A DNA stretch of 64,000 nt from Linnemannia hyalina (lineage: Eukaryota; Mortierellomycota; Mortierellomycetes; Mortierellales; Mortierellaceae): positions 372,001-436,000 of the forward strand of contig JAHRHY010000006.1 of assembly GCA_019671135.1 (NCBI GenBank). The letters are read 5' to 3'. Of this stretch, positions 52,912 to 64,000 are shown in pieces; within the stretch, counting starts at the first letter, position 1, and every line of letters begins with the position of its first letter. The notes under the pieces were generated by a model, which was not told the DNA's origin, made no database searches, and saw only the letters and a program-made list of their open reading frames with translations. The translations under genes were made by a program, and so were the position numbers.

Positions 52912-54584
52912 TCTCTCATGTCTCCTTTTTTTTTTTTTTTTTTCTCGCTTGAATGCCGGGGGTGGAGGGTTTTCGTGAACTATAGGATTCAGTCTGACCT
53001 TTTCTAGTAGTAAAATAGGCTGCTTGTGCCACCAGCATTAATTGTTGATAGCAATGATAGACCCTTGCACATTACGATGTTTTCATTTTTATTATCGTCT
53101 AGGCACTGTTTCTGTTTCATTCCGAGGAGGTAGACTTATCTGTGTGCCCTGTTCGTTTACTCTTCTATTTATTTTGTTGCAATTTACTTTACTGGTACCA
53201 GTGACCTTTTTCGTTCCTTTCACCACCACCCCTCAATTTTTTTCGAGGATTTTTTTCAATCAGGCAGGGGCACAGGCACAGAAAGGTTAAAGCAAACCTC
53301 AGGGCAGAGGGTGTGTGTGTGTGATACCTGGAAAGGTGATTGAAAGCAGAGAAAGGTAAGTACTATCGATGCCGTTTGGTCTTCTCTCATAGTGGTAGTA
53401 CCTTGGAGATGTAGAAATATCCTTGGGTAGTCCCATGCAGATGTAGAGAAACCCTCCAGGTCAATCAGAAGACCTTTTGCAAATGTAGATTGCTGACTCT
53501 GAGCAGCCTCTTTGCAAGTGCGGGAACATTGTTTGATGGGGTAGCTTAAAAGAGAACTCGATCCTTTTATTCCGGCGCGATTGTACGAAATGAGATATAC
53601 GATTCACACAGCAAGAGAGAAGGAGAGAAGATAGGAAAAGGAGAGAGAGAATGGGCAAGGGGAGCAACTGCCATCATGCTCGACCGTTGAGAATTCTCAC
53701 AAATCGAAAAAGGACAATGGGCATATATATCGTTATCAGTTGTAGGGGAGGTGATCAGACATTGAAATCAGAACTGTTTCATGTCCACCATGTTATTTCT
53801 ACAACATCACCTTTTTATCTTATCGTATAAACATTTTTAACCTTTGTGGACACCAGGTGAGCGAGCTGTATGGCCCATGAGACGGCTAGTAAAAAGGAAA
53901 AAAAAAAGCGCATACCTTATACCTTCACACATACATTAAGGGCAGAGCAAAGGGAGGGGCTAATTTACTTATGGTATGTTCCTGTAGTATGTGCAGCACC
54001 AGTCCATCATGGTCTCACATTCATCTGTCACACAACTGATCTTCCTTCCAATGATCGACATTGTCTTTTTTCTGCAGCTCCCGCCACTTTTGTCTCTCCA
54101 TATATCTCTCTGTAAATATTTCTTTATTATAAACAACGGAGCAATTATTCTTCCGTGCAGGTACCAAGCATGAACTTGCCCACGAGTGGTCCTTATAGCT
54201 CGGATCCTCATCAACGGGGGTCAGAATAACATCATCCATGGTGTCATCCGGATGTGCCTTGCACTAGGGACAAGGAACGAAAAAAATGCAGCTCTCTGCG
54301 CCCATGCATTGTCATGCCCGGTAATGTGACACAACCATCAAACTTTCATTTTTAGTTCTCTTTTTGCAACGGTTTTTCGACTCTTTCATTTCCTTTCGAC
54401 CTTTTAGTCTCATCCTTCTTCCTGACAACACAACCTTTTCAAACCTATATCAACACAACATCAACGCTTCGTCTCCTCCATCTTTCTTCTTCAGCCCAGC
54501 CTTGTCCTCCCTCTTCGTGTACACCCATCCAGCTCACCACTGTCTCTCCTTCTCTCTCTCTCCATCTTTACGTCCGTAACCACA
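52912..54584. other. Intergenic, no gene seen
   Basis: Begins with a poly-T run at about 52928-52943. A TG repeat lies near 53311-53323. T/C-rich leader-like sequence precedes the ATG at 54585. Short open frames show no recognisable features. Confidence 0.5.
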
Positions 54585-56600
54585 ATGTCCATCTTTCGCA
54601 TCCCAGAAATCATCATCCTCATCGGCCCTTACCTATCAACCGAAGACCTATTCCGCTTCTGTCTCGTCAACAAGACCTGGAACGCCTCCTTCACTCCTTA
54701 CCTCTGGCGATCCTTGCCTTCCGAACGTGTCGTAACTCATTCGTACTATCCCCGTATTCAACTGGCGGAGGCCTGGAAGCGCTTCCTGCCACTGGTGGAG
54801 GCAGATATTCTCTATGAACAGCGACACCCCTTTCCGGGAGAAGAGGGAGATGGCGACAACAGCAGTAGGAACATGAACAAGAACAGGAACAACGACAACA
54901 ACATCAGCAACAGTAGTGGCAATAACGAACTTTCGTTGCCGGCACTCTCGAGAAATGGTCGCTGGATCCGGACTCTTGTGGTTTATCAGCCCTCTCTGTT
55001 GAGACCCTATCAACCTGTACGGCACCAAGTCACCAGTTTGCCTCCCCTGGACCCAAGCACCACCACCACCTCCACTGTGGACACAACACAAGTATTGCGA
55101 CACAGACACCACCACAACCACAACCCTCAGTTCGCAACACCAGAACTTCTACTCCACCTGTTCAAGCGATGTCCCAACGTCCGATCTTTCAACCTCCACG
55201 GTAATGACAAGTCTGCCGCAGGTTATTTCTTCTGGAAAAAGATAATGACGATTGGGTTTCCAGGAAGTGTTCAGGAACTGGAAATCAAACTCGACTCATG
55301 CGTCTTTATGGCAGAGTCAACCATCCTGCCTTTGATGTTTCGTCAGTGCTCTCCAGGACTTCAGAGACTGTCCATCTTGATGGATGACAGGAACTCGCGC
55401 AGACAGTACAGAGGCGCCGATGTTGACACGAGACAGGATGACGTTGGGGACAAGCCTTTGTTGGCTTTGAAGGATCTTAATATGAGGTCTTCTGGCGGGA
55501 GCTATTACCCATCGTCCACTGTCCGCTTCTTGCACCGGTGCGTCAATCTCGAGGCTCTGGCTGTCACTATTCTTCAGCCGATGTGGATTCCAGCTATGAA
55601 GGCCTGTGATCAGCTGAGGCGCCTAAAGATCGATCAAATCGCCGAAGAACAGTTGTCACTCCTCGCAAAGGCCCTCGTCAATAGTCTGCCCAGTCTCGAC
55701 GCCCTCTATCTAGGACGTGATAGCAACTTTTCATGGAGTCCTCAACCTGTGGAATTGGCGCTGGCGTCTGTGCTCTCGGCAGGTCGAGCAGGATGGCGAT
55801 CACTCAACCTCCCTATTTGCGGAAAAGCCTCGGCAGACGCTCTGGTCAAGCATTGCTCGACACTGGAAGAATTGCAGTTGCAACGAATGGACGGAGTAAC
55901 GGGTCAACATCTCTACCAGATCCTGTCAACCAGTCCATGGCTCGTCAAGTTCGATGTTGAAGTAGTCCAGGGAACCCTTGCTCGAATCTCGGCTGAGGAC
56001 TTCATCGACCTGGACCCTTTTACCGACGCTCCTACCCCGTGGCCTTGCGAGTCTTCCCTGCGGGTGTTCCGTGCCAGGATCGGAGGGGTCTCCAGACCAG
56101 CATGCGCCCCTTCCCCTCGTGCCCCTCAAGCGCGCTCCATGGTTCAGGAACAAGATCGCCAAAACAAAATATACGCACGCCTTGCACGATTCACACATTT
56201 GGAACGACTGGAACTCGGAGCCCAAGGCGTCTGGAATACCGATTACGACAACAATAATACCTCTCCTTACCAAGAAGTCAAAGATAACCGGGGTTATCAT
56301 CTCGACTGTCTCTCCATGACTCTCGACAGCGGGTTGAGGATCCTTGAAGGACTGAAGAAGATGCGAGAAGTGAATGTGGCGTCCATGGCAACAAAGATTG
56401 GAGTGCGAGAGGTTCACTGGATGACCAAGAGCTGGCCGAGACTGGAGGCTGTGAAAGGATTGAAGAACTACGATAGCTCGATGTCGGAAGATAAGGCTGC
56501 GCGGTGGCTGAGCGGGAATCATCCGCATATCCGTCAAGAGGCGAGTCGGGATCTTAATACGTGGCGTGAGATAGGCGGCGGAGGAAATGGGGGATTTTGA
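54585..56600 (+). CDS. F-box/LRR protein, 671 aa
   Basis: The ATG at 54585 gives MSIFRIPEIIILIGPYLSTE, paralogous to the start of the gene at 4752. The F-box ends near 'VNKTWNASFTPYLWRSLP' (about residue 45). An Asn/Asp-rich low-complexity insert lies near residues 88-112 and a Thr/His-rich insert near 155-180. LRR-like units follow: 'CPNVRSFNLHGND', 'CVNLEALAVTIL', 'LPSLDALYLGRD' and 'CSTLEELQLQRMD'. The conserved tail 'IYARLARFTHLERLELG' and 'EVHWMTKSWPRLEAVKGL' is shared with 4752-6914 and with the pseudogene at 48024-48790. No introns are needed. The likely role is substrate receptor of an SCF complex; the target is unknown. Confidence 0.88.
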   Translation: MSIFRIPEIIILIGPYLSTEDLFRFCLVNKTWNASFTPYLWRSLPSERVVTHSYYPRIQLAEAWKRFLPLVEADILYEQRHPFPGEEGDGDNSSRNMNKNRNNDNNISNSSGNNELSLPALSRNGRWIRTLVVYQPSLLRPYQPVRHQVTSLPPLDPSTTTTSTVDTTQVLRHRHHHNHNPQFATPELLLHLFKRCPNVRSFNLHGNDKSAAGYFFWKKIMTIGFPGSVQELEIKLDSCVFMAESTILPLMFRQCSPGLQRLSILMDDRNSRRQYRGADVDTRQDDVGDKPLLALKDLNMRSSGGSYYPSSTVRFLHRCVNLEALAVTILQPMWIPAMKACDQLRRLKIDQIAEEQLSLLAKALVNSLPSLDALYLGRDSNFSWSPQPVELALASVLSAGRAGWRSLNLPICGKASADALVKHCSTLEELQLQRMDGVTGQHLYQILSTSPWLVKFDVEVVQGTLARISAEDFIDLDPFTDAPTPWPCESSLRVFRARIGGVSRPACAPSPRAPQARSMVQEQDRQNKIYARLARFTHLERLELGAQGVWNTDYDNNNTSPYQEVKDNRGYHLDCLSMTLDSGLRILEGLKKMREVNVASMATKIGVREVHWMTKSWPRLEAVKGLKNYDSSMSEDKAARWLSGNHPHIRQEASRDLNTWREIGGGGNGGF

Positions 56601-57346
56601 TGAGAGGCGACGAGAATGAAGCGAATAACGGTCATTCCAGTTTTTTTTTTCATGGGTAAGAGAGGGCGTCGTTGCGGTCGTAGGCGCCAGTCTGTCTTTG
56701 TCAAATAGTAAAGGTTGTTCTCTTCATACACCCATGCGCAATTTTTTTTTCTTACTTTCATGCCATCTTTTTTTTTTTTTTTTTCTTTTTGTGGCAAGGA
56801 ACGAAATACTATCAAGTTCACCGCGCGTGATCAAGTCAAAGGAACTAAGAGCATCAAAAACCTTATAAACCTAAGCTATACCCTCGCTATCTCTAGTTCC
56901 TAATGTCTTTTCATCCGGGTCATTTTGGCGAGCGGACAATCCGCCTTTCCTCTCTAGCTCTCATCCCGTTCGTCCCCTCATTTAAATCCCTCCCTCCCTC
57001 ACTTCACTATTACTTTTTGTTTGTGCAGGAGACGCTATGATTTGATCCGGACATTAATTTGGATCGAATCAACGACACAGAGTCATGTAAACAAGAAAGG
57101 GGTAGAGTGCAATAGACCCAACAACCATAACAACCATGTCCTTGTCACGGCCATGCATTTCTTCCCATTTATTTTTTCACCAGATATTGCGGGGTTATCC
57201 ACATAAGGTCGGTTTATAAAAGTCACGTGACACATATGGGTTTATCCCCGTCGGCATAGGCACGGTTTTAAACCGATAGGCAGCCTTGCATAATTTTTTT
57301 TTTCTGGCGGAATCATCCACATGGAACGCATGCATGTCACTCCATT

Positions 57347-57471
57347 CTTCCCTCTTTCTCCACTCCACATCGCCACATTAGCCTCATTCAGACAAGCCCA
57401 CACCCCAATCTTCCCTCTTTCTCACTTCACATCGCCACATTAGCCTGATTCAAACAAGCCCACACCCCAAT
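57347..57471. repeat. Tandem duplication, two copies of about 63 bp
   Basis: Copies at 57347-57409 and 57410-57471 differ at a few positions. Each starts CTTCCCTCTTTCTC and ends CACACCCCAAT. Confidence 0.9.
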
Positions 57472-57485
57472 ACACATTACACACA

Positions 57486-57504
57486 CCCCCCCCCCCCCCC
57501 CCCC
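57486..57504. repeat. Poly-C tract, 19 bases
   Basis: Uninterrupted run of C about 200 bp upstream of the recombinase start. Confidence 0.95.
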
Positions 57505-57706
57505 AATACCCGACTAATTAATGACACGGGTAAGCTAAAAAGGTCTTTGCACAATTGGGGCGATATGTCCTGTACCTGATTGGCATCCACCATACCACCA
57601 TACTTACTATTTCGTTCTATTGTTTTATTGTTTCGCGTTAAACAAGTCGTGCAGCTTTTCTGTTAAAGGCAAAGCCATAGCACGAAACAAACGGCAGCAG
57701 ACGAGC

Positions 57707-60700
57707 ATGCAAGGCAGCCAGCCGGCAAGAGCAAAATCTAAGCTGGAAACCTACCGCGAACGCAATAGGGTTGAACAGCAAAATCACCTCTGTAATAAGC
57801 AGAAGGAGCTAGCAAGCTCCCAGCTTGTGGCCGAAGCTCGCAAGTCCTTGCAAGCCCAGTCGACGCGGGACCAGTATGATCGGTACCAGGAGAAGTTCAT
57901 GGTATGGCAAATTGTAAAATGTACCCCCATTTTTGCACAAGCATAGATAAACTATGGCCCCCGACTCGACGCACTAACTAACTCAATCACTCCATCCATT
58001 GGTATAGGAATGGTGCGACGTTTCTGGATATAAGGATGATTACAACGTCACGAAAGGCAAAGTAACCCGTTACTTTGCTTGCCTGACCTGCGAGACGGAA
58101 GATCCTCAAAACGGTATGAATATGAAGAATGGAACTAATGTGAGCGGTCATACGATACGACGACGACGACGAAACGCTATGGTGGTGTTTGAAATTATAA
58201 GAACTAACGAAAATATAAATGCTATAGGTATTATACGGATCAAACCGTTGCCAAGAGACAGGAAGGGCAACAACAGCAAGGACAAGTCCGGCGAACGGCG
58301 GGCAAATATGGATGACCCGTGTTCTGATGATGATGTCGATGGAGGCGATGTGGAGGACAAAAGCGATGACGACTGCGAGGGGGACGCCAGTCGAGACGTT
58401 GACATCCACAACAGCAACAACGATAACAGTGAAGAGCGGTGGTACTCGACGGCAACCATTCTCTTGCACCTCGCTGCCATTGGCGACCTCTATAAGCATC
58501 AGTGTGAAGACAGGAACAATTTAGCGATGGATTATGGCACAGTTCCGGCCCCGAAGACGTACCTTCAACCTCTGATCGACGTTTACCGCGTGAGGATGTC
58601 CGCCAGGAAGAGGTCGACAGATACCGACTTTGGCTCTATCGACTTCACCCAGAACCCAACTTCGATTGTTCGGCAGCTAATGAAGCGATTCTGGATGCGC
58701 AATGTGGAGGGCGCAGCCAGCTTGAGAAAGCGCCGCTTGAAAGGGTTACGCGACCGTGCGGATGTAAGTCTTTGCTTTTTTATGATGTTCCGCAGCGAGG
58801 TCACACGCCAGATCCGACTCCCGGATCTTTTCGCCCACGACGTCGAGCCCAACCGCAACAAAAATACGAACGATGCCAGCTGCAGAGAAGGCCAATTCGT
58901 GCTTGGAGTTGTGCTGATGATGAGGCAAGGCAAGACGAACAAGGACGGCAAGATTCAGTATGGAGTTGCAGTTCGGAACAAAGAAGTAGATGTGTGTCCA
59001 GTTGGCGCGCTAGCCTTTTATTTGCTTGAGCTTTGGTCGGTAAGTGGCGTGCATGTGGTAAATGTCGGCGGCCGACGCGTCGTGTCACTCATATTTCAAC
59101 ACTCATTTAATAATGCGTTCTTCCCCCCACCTCTTCCTTTTTTTTGCTGTACTAAGAGCAAAAACAAAAGGGCGCCTGATCTCACCAACCCTAAATGGAC
59201 CGACTACCATCTGTTAGCTGGAAACAAACCAATGGATGCACCGATGACTTACAACTCCCAGTTCCAGGCGCAGGTGGAGGCTCTTCATGAGAGCGGGATA
59301 TTGGACAAGGGCACAGTGACTCACCTTGGGCGCAAGCACGGCTCCAGATTCGCGCATATGTGTGGATCTACGGTAGAGGCTATCGCTAAGCACGGGAACT
59401 GGGCATCGAACCGTCTCTCAACTCACTATCTCGAGGGTGTAGAGCCTTCAGTGGCCCTTCGATTGGCTGGATTTGACCGCGACCGTCTAGAGCGCTTTTG
59501 GTTGGCTCGGAACACTGTGATCCCCAGCATTGAGCTCCAAAGGCAGTTGTTCCCTTTCATCGAGGATGCTTGCTCCGACACGTTCTGGAGGCTCACGATT
59601 GACAACATTATGCGTGACTGCGACGTTTTCCACGGACGCGAGGAGTTGCGTGAGAAGCTGCGACGGGGCGAGTGCAAGGAAGTCAAGCAGGTGTACACGG
59701 ACAAGGATATGCAGACCGTTCTGTCGAATGAGGTCATTTCAAGAAAGCGCCATCTTAGCCTTCTCGCCCACCTGCGAAAGGTTATCCTTCAGGATGCAGC
59801 TGTCATCCTGTCCGGGGGTGGTGCTGCCGCCGCGCACCCTGTTTTCGATCACCCTGTCTTCAAAACACCTGCGTTTCAAGATTTCCAGCAAACCCTACTC
59901 GAGAGCATGAGAAATCCCTCTCCTCTCACGGATTCCCTCGCATCTGCCACACCCATCATCCAACTGGAGTTTGACAGGGTCGGCGCGAGGCTCGGTGTCC
60001 AAGATGCTGCAATCCGGAGCCTGCAGCAAAGCCAGCAAGCCGGACTTCAGAGTTTGCACGCCGGTATGAATGTTCTAGCAGCTACTTTACAAGCTCAGAA
60101 TGATAGGACAGCATCCGAGCTGAAGGACTTGAAGCGGTGCATTGGCAACAATGACAAACTGGCAGGCAACAAGCGACAATGTTTGAACAAGGATGCCGTT
60201 CGATCTCAGTTGATGCAAGCTCTCAAGTCAACGGTGGAAGCCGTGGTGGCGATTAGCGAGGACGATGAGGTGAAGGTCAGTGACGACGTCAACGGCAGTG
60301 TAGCAAGCCAGAGTACCACTATGGCTACCGCCATCGCTCTTCTTCAGCTTCCAGAGCCGGACGCTGGCCAGCAAGAATCAAGACCTCTGACTTCTTCCAC
60401 TGCAGTTCTTTCAAGGGATGCGCACCGCCGCGCAGCTCTGGCCGCTTTCAACCCCAGCGACAATGTCGAGGACAGAATGCGACAAGTAGCCGCCTTAGTC
60501 GCCGACGAGAAGAGGGCGAGAGGAGAGACCCAACACCATATGCCCCTAATGCCCGAGTGCAAGCTGATCCCACGACCGAATACGCTCGACCAACTGTGGC
60601 AAGAGTGGGTTTACCACGGCGTCGATGGGTCCCCCTCCATCGCAGAGCTTAATAGGTGGTTCGGTTCAGCGTGGCGAGGCAAAGATGCACAGCTCTACAA

Positions 60701-60887
60701 GTGGAAGAAGGACATTGTACATTCGGTTCTGCGCTCTATCCCAGCTGGCTTGCAGGTTGACAAGTCCGCCGTAAACAATGCACTTGCCTTCGTAAGAGGG
60801 CAAATCGATACTGTTGGTTCAATTGATAAATACTACAAGGCTCTTCCCAAAGCACCCTCGAGAAAGTACCCAAAGAGAAGAGAATAA
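57707..60887 (+). CDS. Crypton-type tyrosine recombinase with GCR1_C-like domain, 947 aa
   Basis: Four exons fit: 57707-57901, 58008-58113, 58228-59039 and 59157-60887. The N-terminal part ('DRYQEKFMEWCDVSGYKDDY') resembles the core-binding region of Crypton recombinases. The catalytic residues visible are Arg289 ('MMFRSEVTRQIRLPDLF'), His427-x-x-Arg430 ('THLGRKHGSRF'), His450 and Trp453 ('KHGNW') and the nucleophile Tyr462 ('STHYLEG'). A Gln-rich, coiled-coil-like middle follows. At about residues 841-898 a GCR1_C-like DNA-binding domain is present ('TLDQLWQEWVYHG', 'ELNRWFGSAWRG', 'YKWKKDIVHSVL'). Cryptons integrate through a tyrosine recombinase and carry such a C-terminus. All catalytic residues are intact, so it may be an active element or a domesticated gene. 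Confidence 0.82.
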
Positions 60888-61450
60888 ACACCATCCTTGG
60901 TCTATCACAGTGTTACATGTCAGCTCGCTCTACATATGGTTAGGAGCAGGGTGAGGGCAATGCTGAGGGAAGGAGGAGAGAAGAGGATAGTAGAGAGGGG
61001 AGTAGAGAGAGTGATGATAGAAGGACCTAGGGATAGAGGGAGGGAAGAGCAGAGAGGAATAGAGGGCAGAGAGTGTGATGTAAGCAGGAGGGCAACGCAG
61101 TTCTCAATGTGTTCAGGCACAGGCACGAGAGGAGAGGGCACATGAAACAATCTATTCACACATATGTGACTGGTTTATAACTGTCTATCGTGCTCGGAAT
61201 AAAAAAATCTATAAACCATTATAAGCCGCTAATCTGTGTATAATGTGCCTTTCTTACAAAATGAGGCAAAAAAATTAAAACTAATCCAACAAAATTCAGT
61301 GGAGAGCGGAGTGTACACAGGCGCGGAACAAAATTTTAGTTGTGAACAGCAACTTAATCAGGGTTTAGTTGTTCGAATTAATTATTTTGGTTGCAAGGCG
61401 CAATAAATTAAGTTATCAGTAGTTGACTTGTTTTATCTATTCTCCCCTTC
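60888..61450. other. Intergenic, no gene seen
   Basis: A purine-rich tract (60950-61080) is followed by AT-rich sequence. The region 61150-61185 shows weak inverted similarity to 57209-57236. Confidence 0.45.
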
Positions 61451-64000
61451 CTACTCATATTTAACTATTATATCATCACTACGAGTGACAACGGGCCCGG
61501 AACGGTTGAAAATGGCCTTTAGGCAGTCGAGACCAGCACCAGTAAAGCCCGGTACTTTCTGCACCAAATCCTCGGCGGATTCGACGATATCCACGGTAGA
61601 GCCTGATGACGCATGGACCGCGTTGGTGGCATCCTTAATCCATTCCGTCCCTGCTGTCCGAGTCAACAAAACCTGGAAGCCTTGAAGCGTCCGAAGAGTG
61701 CTCAAAATCGCCGTCCTAGAGTCCTTGTCTGTAGGTTGGGCAATCAGAGCGAGCTGCTTGAACGACTTCTTGGAGGACACCAGGAGCTTGGCCAACGATA
61801 CTATGTGGTTTGGTCGTATGTGGTCCAGTAGCAGGGTAAGGCTCACAAGGCGGTCTGGGTGGCGCTCAGACTCGAAAATGTCGTTCAGGTTGTTAAGGCA
61901 GCCAGGGGTAGTCCCGATCAAATGAAGAATACGGACGGAAGCGCCCAAATTCCTTGAGATCCAAGATAGGCTCTCGCTGGATCTTGCCGTGACATCCAAG
62001 GCGAGCGGCGTTACGGATGCTTCCTGCGAAGACTGAGAGAGGTCGTAAAGTGCTACCACGTCGTTGTCCGAACTGTTCCTGACGATGAGATCGCGGAACT
62101 TGAGTCGAGGAGCGGATCCCGAGTTTAATGGCCTTACGATCTCGTCGATAGCTTTGACTACCCCTTTGAACGCAAAACCTACAGGGCATTCCACAGCCAA
62201 TGACGTCAGAGCAGGGCTTGCTTGGATCGTCCTCTTGAATGTGTCCGTTATTGCGGTCCTGGTTTGACTGCTGCTCCAGTTGACACCAGACGAAATCTCG
62301 AGACTCTGTGCTTTCCCAGACAGAAACGACGCTCCGGACACCAAGGGTTCTCCAGGCACTGAGAGTTCTCCGAACACCGAGGGCAGATCTCCGAGAGCAG
62401 ACTTGATACGAGAGACGACCAAGTGGCGTTTGTAGATCACTGACAAAACTTTCAGCTGGCTATCATCGATCGCGAGGTAGAGGAGATCCTCTCTTGTCTC
62501 GGACATTTCTTTGAGGAGAGCCGACACATCCAACTTGGAGGCCCAGTTGACAGTCACTCTCGTCAAGTTGGCGGTCGTGGTTTTGAGTAGCTCCCGTACG
62601 TGATTCGTTTCAGCCTCGACTTGCTGGGGAGTGGCGAGAGCCTCTTGCCTGTCTCCTCCAGAGATGGTCATGGCGTTGATTCCGAAGCGAGCCGCAAACT
62701 CGAGAAGTTTATCGATGTCCTGTATTGACGCTTCCCAGTCCACCGTGATTACGGACTCCGAGACGAACCCAACCTGGTCTGAATCGATCTTGAGGAGATC
62801 TGTCAGCGCGTCTTGAGACGTGAGAGCGGCGGTAATCTTGCCAGTGAGGATCTCATACGATGCGGTACCATTGGTCTGGGTCTCGACATGGCCTGGAACG
62901 TACCTAGGATACAACCTCATGTGGTGGTACTTACAGACGTGATGTTGGCGACCATGGCTGTCGGTAGTAAGGTACGCTCCGGACTCGTTATCATCGTCGA
63001 CATCCATTGCGTTGGACCCTTTTTGATCCAGGTGGGACAATAGGGCAGAACTTGTGGTGTGTTGCTCCTCGGTAGACGTGTCGGTTCTGGGGTTTGTCGA
63101 GACACTTTGCTCAAGGTCCTCGATGGTCTTTTGCAAGTAAGGCTCGAAGTCGTCGGCGTTCTCGAGGTGGAGCTCTCGGTAGAGATAGCTGACGGCCAGA
63201 TTTTGGTCCGACATCGGGGCTGGGTCGGTGCTGGAGGAGGTACTGAGAAGGGCGTCACGAAACCATTTGGCCTTGGATAGGAGGATAGCACCAAAAAAAT
63301 CGACGAACTGAGCGGCCTTGTCGTGTCGGATAATCCCGTAACTCCGCTCGTGGATGAAGTGAGGTGTCCAGGTCCCAGTCTCAAGCTCGATCCTACCGCT
63401 CTCACAAACTCTGAACACCATCCAAGAGCTCTGCTCAATTGGAAGAACGTTCCCTTCCTTGTCCAGCATATAAACAGGCAGGGCAAAAAAGGATCGTGTC
63501 CTTGACGGGCGGGGATCCGCATATTCAACGAGAGCAGGATACAACGGTGGAATGCTCAGGGATGCGTTCATTTCAAGTGGATAGTCGTCCATTTGGGCTG
63601 ACTGGTTTCCATCCATGTCGTCACCATCATCCTCATATTGGTCGTGGCCGCCGTTGTCATAGTCGCCGTCGTCATTGTCGTCGTTGTCATCCATTGTATA
63701 GTCATCTCCTCCTCCTCCTCCTCCTCCTTCTCCTTCTCCTTCTCCTTCCCCAGACCCATCTCCTGTCTGGTCCTTTGTCTCCTTTGCACATATAGCGCGG
63801 AGAATTTCACCCATGTATGCTTGAATTCGAGGAGCAAACGGCCTGATGTTGACGGGGATGAACATCAAATTAGTTGAGATTACATAAAACATCAACAAGC
63901 GAACCTTTTGATTGTGCTGTGGAACTTACCCTTGCAAGGTTGGCACCACTTCGTCCACTGGCATCGCGCGTTTAGTGTAGTCGTAATTCTCGTAGGTGCG
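61451..64000 (-). CDS. Multidomain protein of the FLCEC/LRR family, N-terminus beyond window
   Basis: The last 71 nt of the window (63930-64000) are the end of exon 1 (RTYENYDYTKRAMPVDEVVP), joined by an 87-nt phase-2 intron (donor GTAAGT, acceptor CATCAG) to 61451-63842. The junction gives 'QGPFAPRIQAYMGEILRAI', aligning with the post-intron block of the paralogues. An acidic Asp/Gly-rich stretch follows. The FLCEC module is diverged ('RSFFALPVYML', 'VFRVCESGRIE', 'PHFIHERSYGI'). 'HHVCKYHHMRL' corresponds to the CxxH motif. The C-terminus is LRR-like ('LVSLTLLLDHI', 'FKQLALIAQP') and ends 'RSDDIIVKYE'. The start lies outside the window. The function is unknown. Confidence 0.8.

Larger units (their letters stand above)
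56601..57706. other. Intergenic, no gene seen
   Basis: Contains poly-T runs (56641-56650, 56768-56783), a 63-bp tandem duplication and a poly-C tract described separately. No gene. Confidence 0.5.

Noticed and set aside
58765..58796. Possible extra 32-nt intron in the recombinase (GTAAGT to CAG)
   Set aside because: It is too short, not a multiple of three, and would remove catalytic Arg289 and break the frame.
1..64000. CRISPR arrays, bacterial operons or plasmid features
   Set aside because: No regularly spaced repeats or bacterial gene organisation were seen. Introns and gene families are eukaryotic.

Overview
This looks like nuclear DNA of a filamentous fungus. Genes are interrupted by short GT-AG introns (87-289 nt, donors mostly GTAAGT or GTATGT), there is no operon structure, and intergenic DNA is rich in homopolymers and microsatellites. 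The expanded F-box/leucine-rich-repeat (LRR) proteins, a family with an 'FLCEC' module and a fungal nitrate reductase together suggest an early-diverging fungus, most likely Mortierellaceae (Mucoromycota). The family-level placement is inference from protein style; no rRNA or marker gene is present.

Layout. Positions 1-14.6 kb hold an F-box/LRR cluster: a partial gene at the left edge, three intact genes (4752-6914, 7128-8666, 8778-10343), two full-length pseudogenes (1741-3262, 10968-12452) and a C-terminal relic (14358-14590). A decayed 1.16-kb Tc1/mariner element with recognisable terminal inverted repeats and a TA duplication sits 82 bp upstream of one intact gene. A C2H2-like zinc-finger gene lies at 12797-13633. 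Positions 15.3-21.6 kb hold a small secreted-peptide cluster: two intact six-cysteine CSalphabeta defensin-like genes with identical cysteine spacing, a third copy broken by a frameshift, and between them an imperfect inverted repeat and several tandem repeats.

Positions 22.5-27.4 kb, 36.5-40.3 kb and 61.5-64.0 kb (cut by the window edge) encode three large multidomain proteins sharing an N-terminal-exon module, a phase-2 first intron, an 'FxxFLCEC' module, a 'CxxH' motif and LRR-like C-terminal regions. A fourth gene at 46.3-47.8 kb has only the N-terminal module. Positions 27.4-36.4 kb are mostly decayed DNA with a second Tc1/mariner relic and two secreted cysteine-rich protein genes that share a core-promoter motif. 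Another F-box/LRR gene (41737-43479), a possible small tail-anchored membrane protein (43939-44416) and an F-box pseudogene (48024-48790) follow. A complete five-exon assimilatory nitrate reductase lies at 49828-52911, an F-box/LRR gene at 54585-56600, and a four-exon Crypton-type tyrosine recombinase with a GCR1_C-like C-terminus at 57707-60887.

Apart from nitrate reductase, which is isolated from other nitrate-assimilation genes here, the genes do not form a pathway. The region is dominated by rapidly duplicating and decaying families: ubiquitin-ligase adaptors, secreted cysteine-rich peptides, the FLCEC family and transposons. All splice models and functions are read from sequence alone.
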